64,000 nucleotides of DNA from Camellia lanceoleosa. Its lineage: Eukaryota > Streptophyta > Magnoliopsida > Ericales > Theaceae. This document shows positions 63,241 to 64,000 of the stretch, one piece after another (position 1 is the stretch's first letter; every line of letters starts with the position of its first letter). The translations under genes and the position numbers were made by a program. The notes under the pieces were generated by a model. The model had not been told where the DNA came from, did no database searches, and saw only the letters and a program-made list of their open reading frames with translations. The stretch is from assembly GCA_025200525.1 (NCBI GenBank), contig CM045770.1:135374200-135438199 (forward strand). Direction: 5' to 3'.

Positions 63241-63775
63241 GACCATCTTTAATGGTTACTTAAACATTTCATCAAATTTAAATTTGATGAACAATAACTA
63301 TTTTTCTTACTCTAACGATTTTATCAAATAGTTATCAAATTGAGAATTTCACTTTTCTTTCATCAAACTGAAAATCAATGTGTCTTTCATCAAATCATTA
63401 TTAATTATCGTTGCTGAATGTCCTCCTAATATCTTTCTAGTCATCCCTGATGACCATCTCAAGGCAAAATTTGTAAAAACAAAGACACTACCCTCGACGC
63501 AAATCATCTATTCAATTGACCGATAGTTTGATAAAACTTCAAAATCATTCCTTGAAATACTAGATATCAAAGTAAATTTGTACTTAAAGGGCTTGTGTTA
63601 CATAGACTAAATAAGTCTATCTTTTTATATTTTTTGAGTCACATCAATTAACATTTCTTCTTTATTTTTCTACACATCTTTTTATAAAAGTTAAAAATAT
63701 ATTTATTTAAAATATCTCAAACTATACTTTAATAAATAAATGAAAAATTGATACACCATTAAAGATACTCCTAGC
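63241..63775. mobile_element. Related MITE directly adjacent
   Basis: The left end GACCATCTTTAATGGTTACTT pairs with the right end ACACCATTAAAGATACTCCTAG. The subterminal sequence (CATCAAATTTAAATTTGATGA) resembles that of the MITE at 62813. The target duplication was not resolved. 63776-64000 holds nothing I recognise. Confidence 0.55.
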
Positions 63776-64000
63776 ATAACTCTCCTTGAGACCCCATCTC
63801 CATGATGAATTCATTTGATGTGAAAATCAACGGCCCATATTCTCTGATCACATCACATCCAGGGTTTAGAGATTAATATTTCATGTGGGGTCCACGTAAA
63901 CAGACGGCTTTTGTGGGTGTGTAGTGTTGATATGATTTTTTTCATGATACGGTGTGAGTGGGTTGTAGTAGATAATTTGCTCGAAGTTGGGCATGTGGTA

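Noticed and set aside
1..64000. CRISPR array, bacterial operon, phage or plasmid features
   Set aside because: No spaced repeat array, Shine-Dalgarno-linked gene clusters or phage genes; intron structure and transposon content are those of a plant nucleus.

Overview
This window is nuclear DNA of a flowering plant, most likely a eudicot. It is AT-rich, the genes are split by GT-AG introns, and the NAD-dependent glycerol-3-phosphate dehydrogenase is of the plant cytosolic type. Most of the rest is transposon sequence in varied states of decay. I found no bacterial, organellar, CRISPR or rRNA features and no convincing tRNA gene. The species is not identified.

Layout. (1) 1-11645 is a nested retrotransposon stack, resolved here by target-site duplications (TSDs). 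A degenerate minus-strand Ty3-type element (E1: protease, gag, PBS and part of a 5' LTR at 1-1265 and 9483-10775) was split by a second minus-strand Ty3 element (E2, 1266-9477, TSD AACAG). The 5' LTR of E2 was split by a plus-strand solo LTR (A, 3906-9088, TSD CCAGG). Solo LTR A was split by a truncated plus-strand Ty3 element (E4, 5365-7522, flanked by CTTGG). A hAT-type element (10776-11645) with a small TAA-flanked MITE inside it interrupts the E1 LTR. (2) 12772-22814 is a complete five-exon gene for cytosolic NAD-dependent glycerol-3-phosphate dehydrogenase (plus strand, 463 aa). Its second intron carries a 6.3-kb antisense L1-type LINE with a perfect 15-bp TSD. (3) 22860-41067 is intergenic. 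It holds MITEs, a 127-bp-arm perfect hairpin, a possible copia LTR, a second solo LTR of the A family (B, 31095-34840, TSD ATAAG), a hAT MITE nested in an element with a 9-bp TSD, and microsatellites. (4) 41068-45946 is a Ty1/copia element with 128-bp LTRs and a badly broken polyprotein. (5) 46825-49760 has a tandem duplication, orphan coiled-coil exons and a hAT MITE. (6) 50154-62130 is a minus-strand multi-exon gene for a lysine-rich plant protein I do not recognise. It has phase-0 exons that look internally duplicated, and a last exon whose SAP/Rho-N-like C-terminus is cut off by a frameshift and two stops. (7) 62280-64000 holds two related MITEs.

The two host genes show no functional link. 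The main story is the order of transposon insertions, which can be read directly from TSDs and, for E1/E2, from exact restoration of the gag reading frame once the insert is removed.
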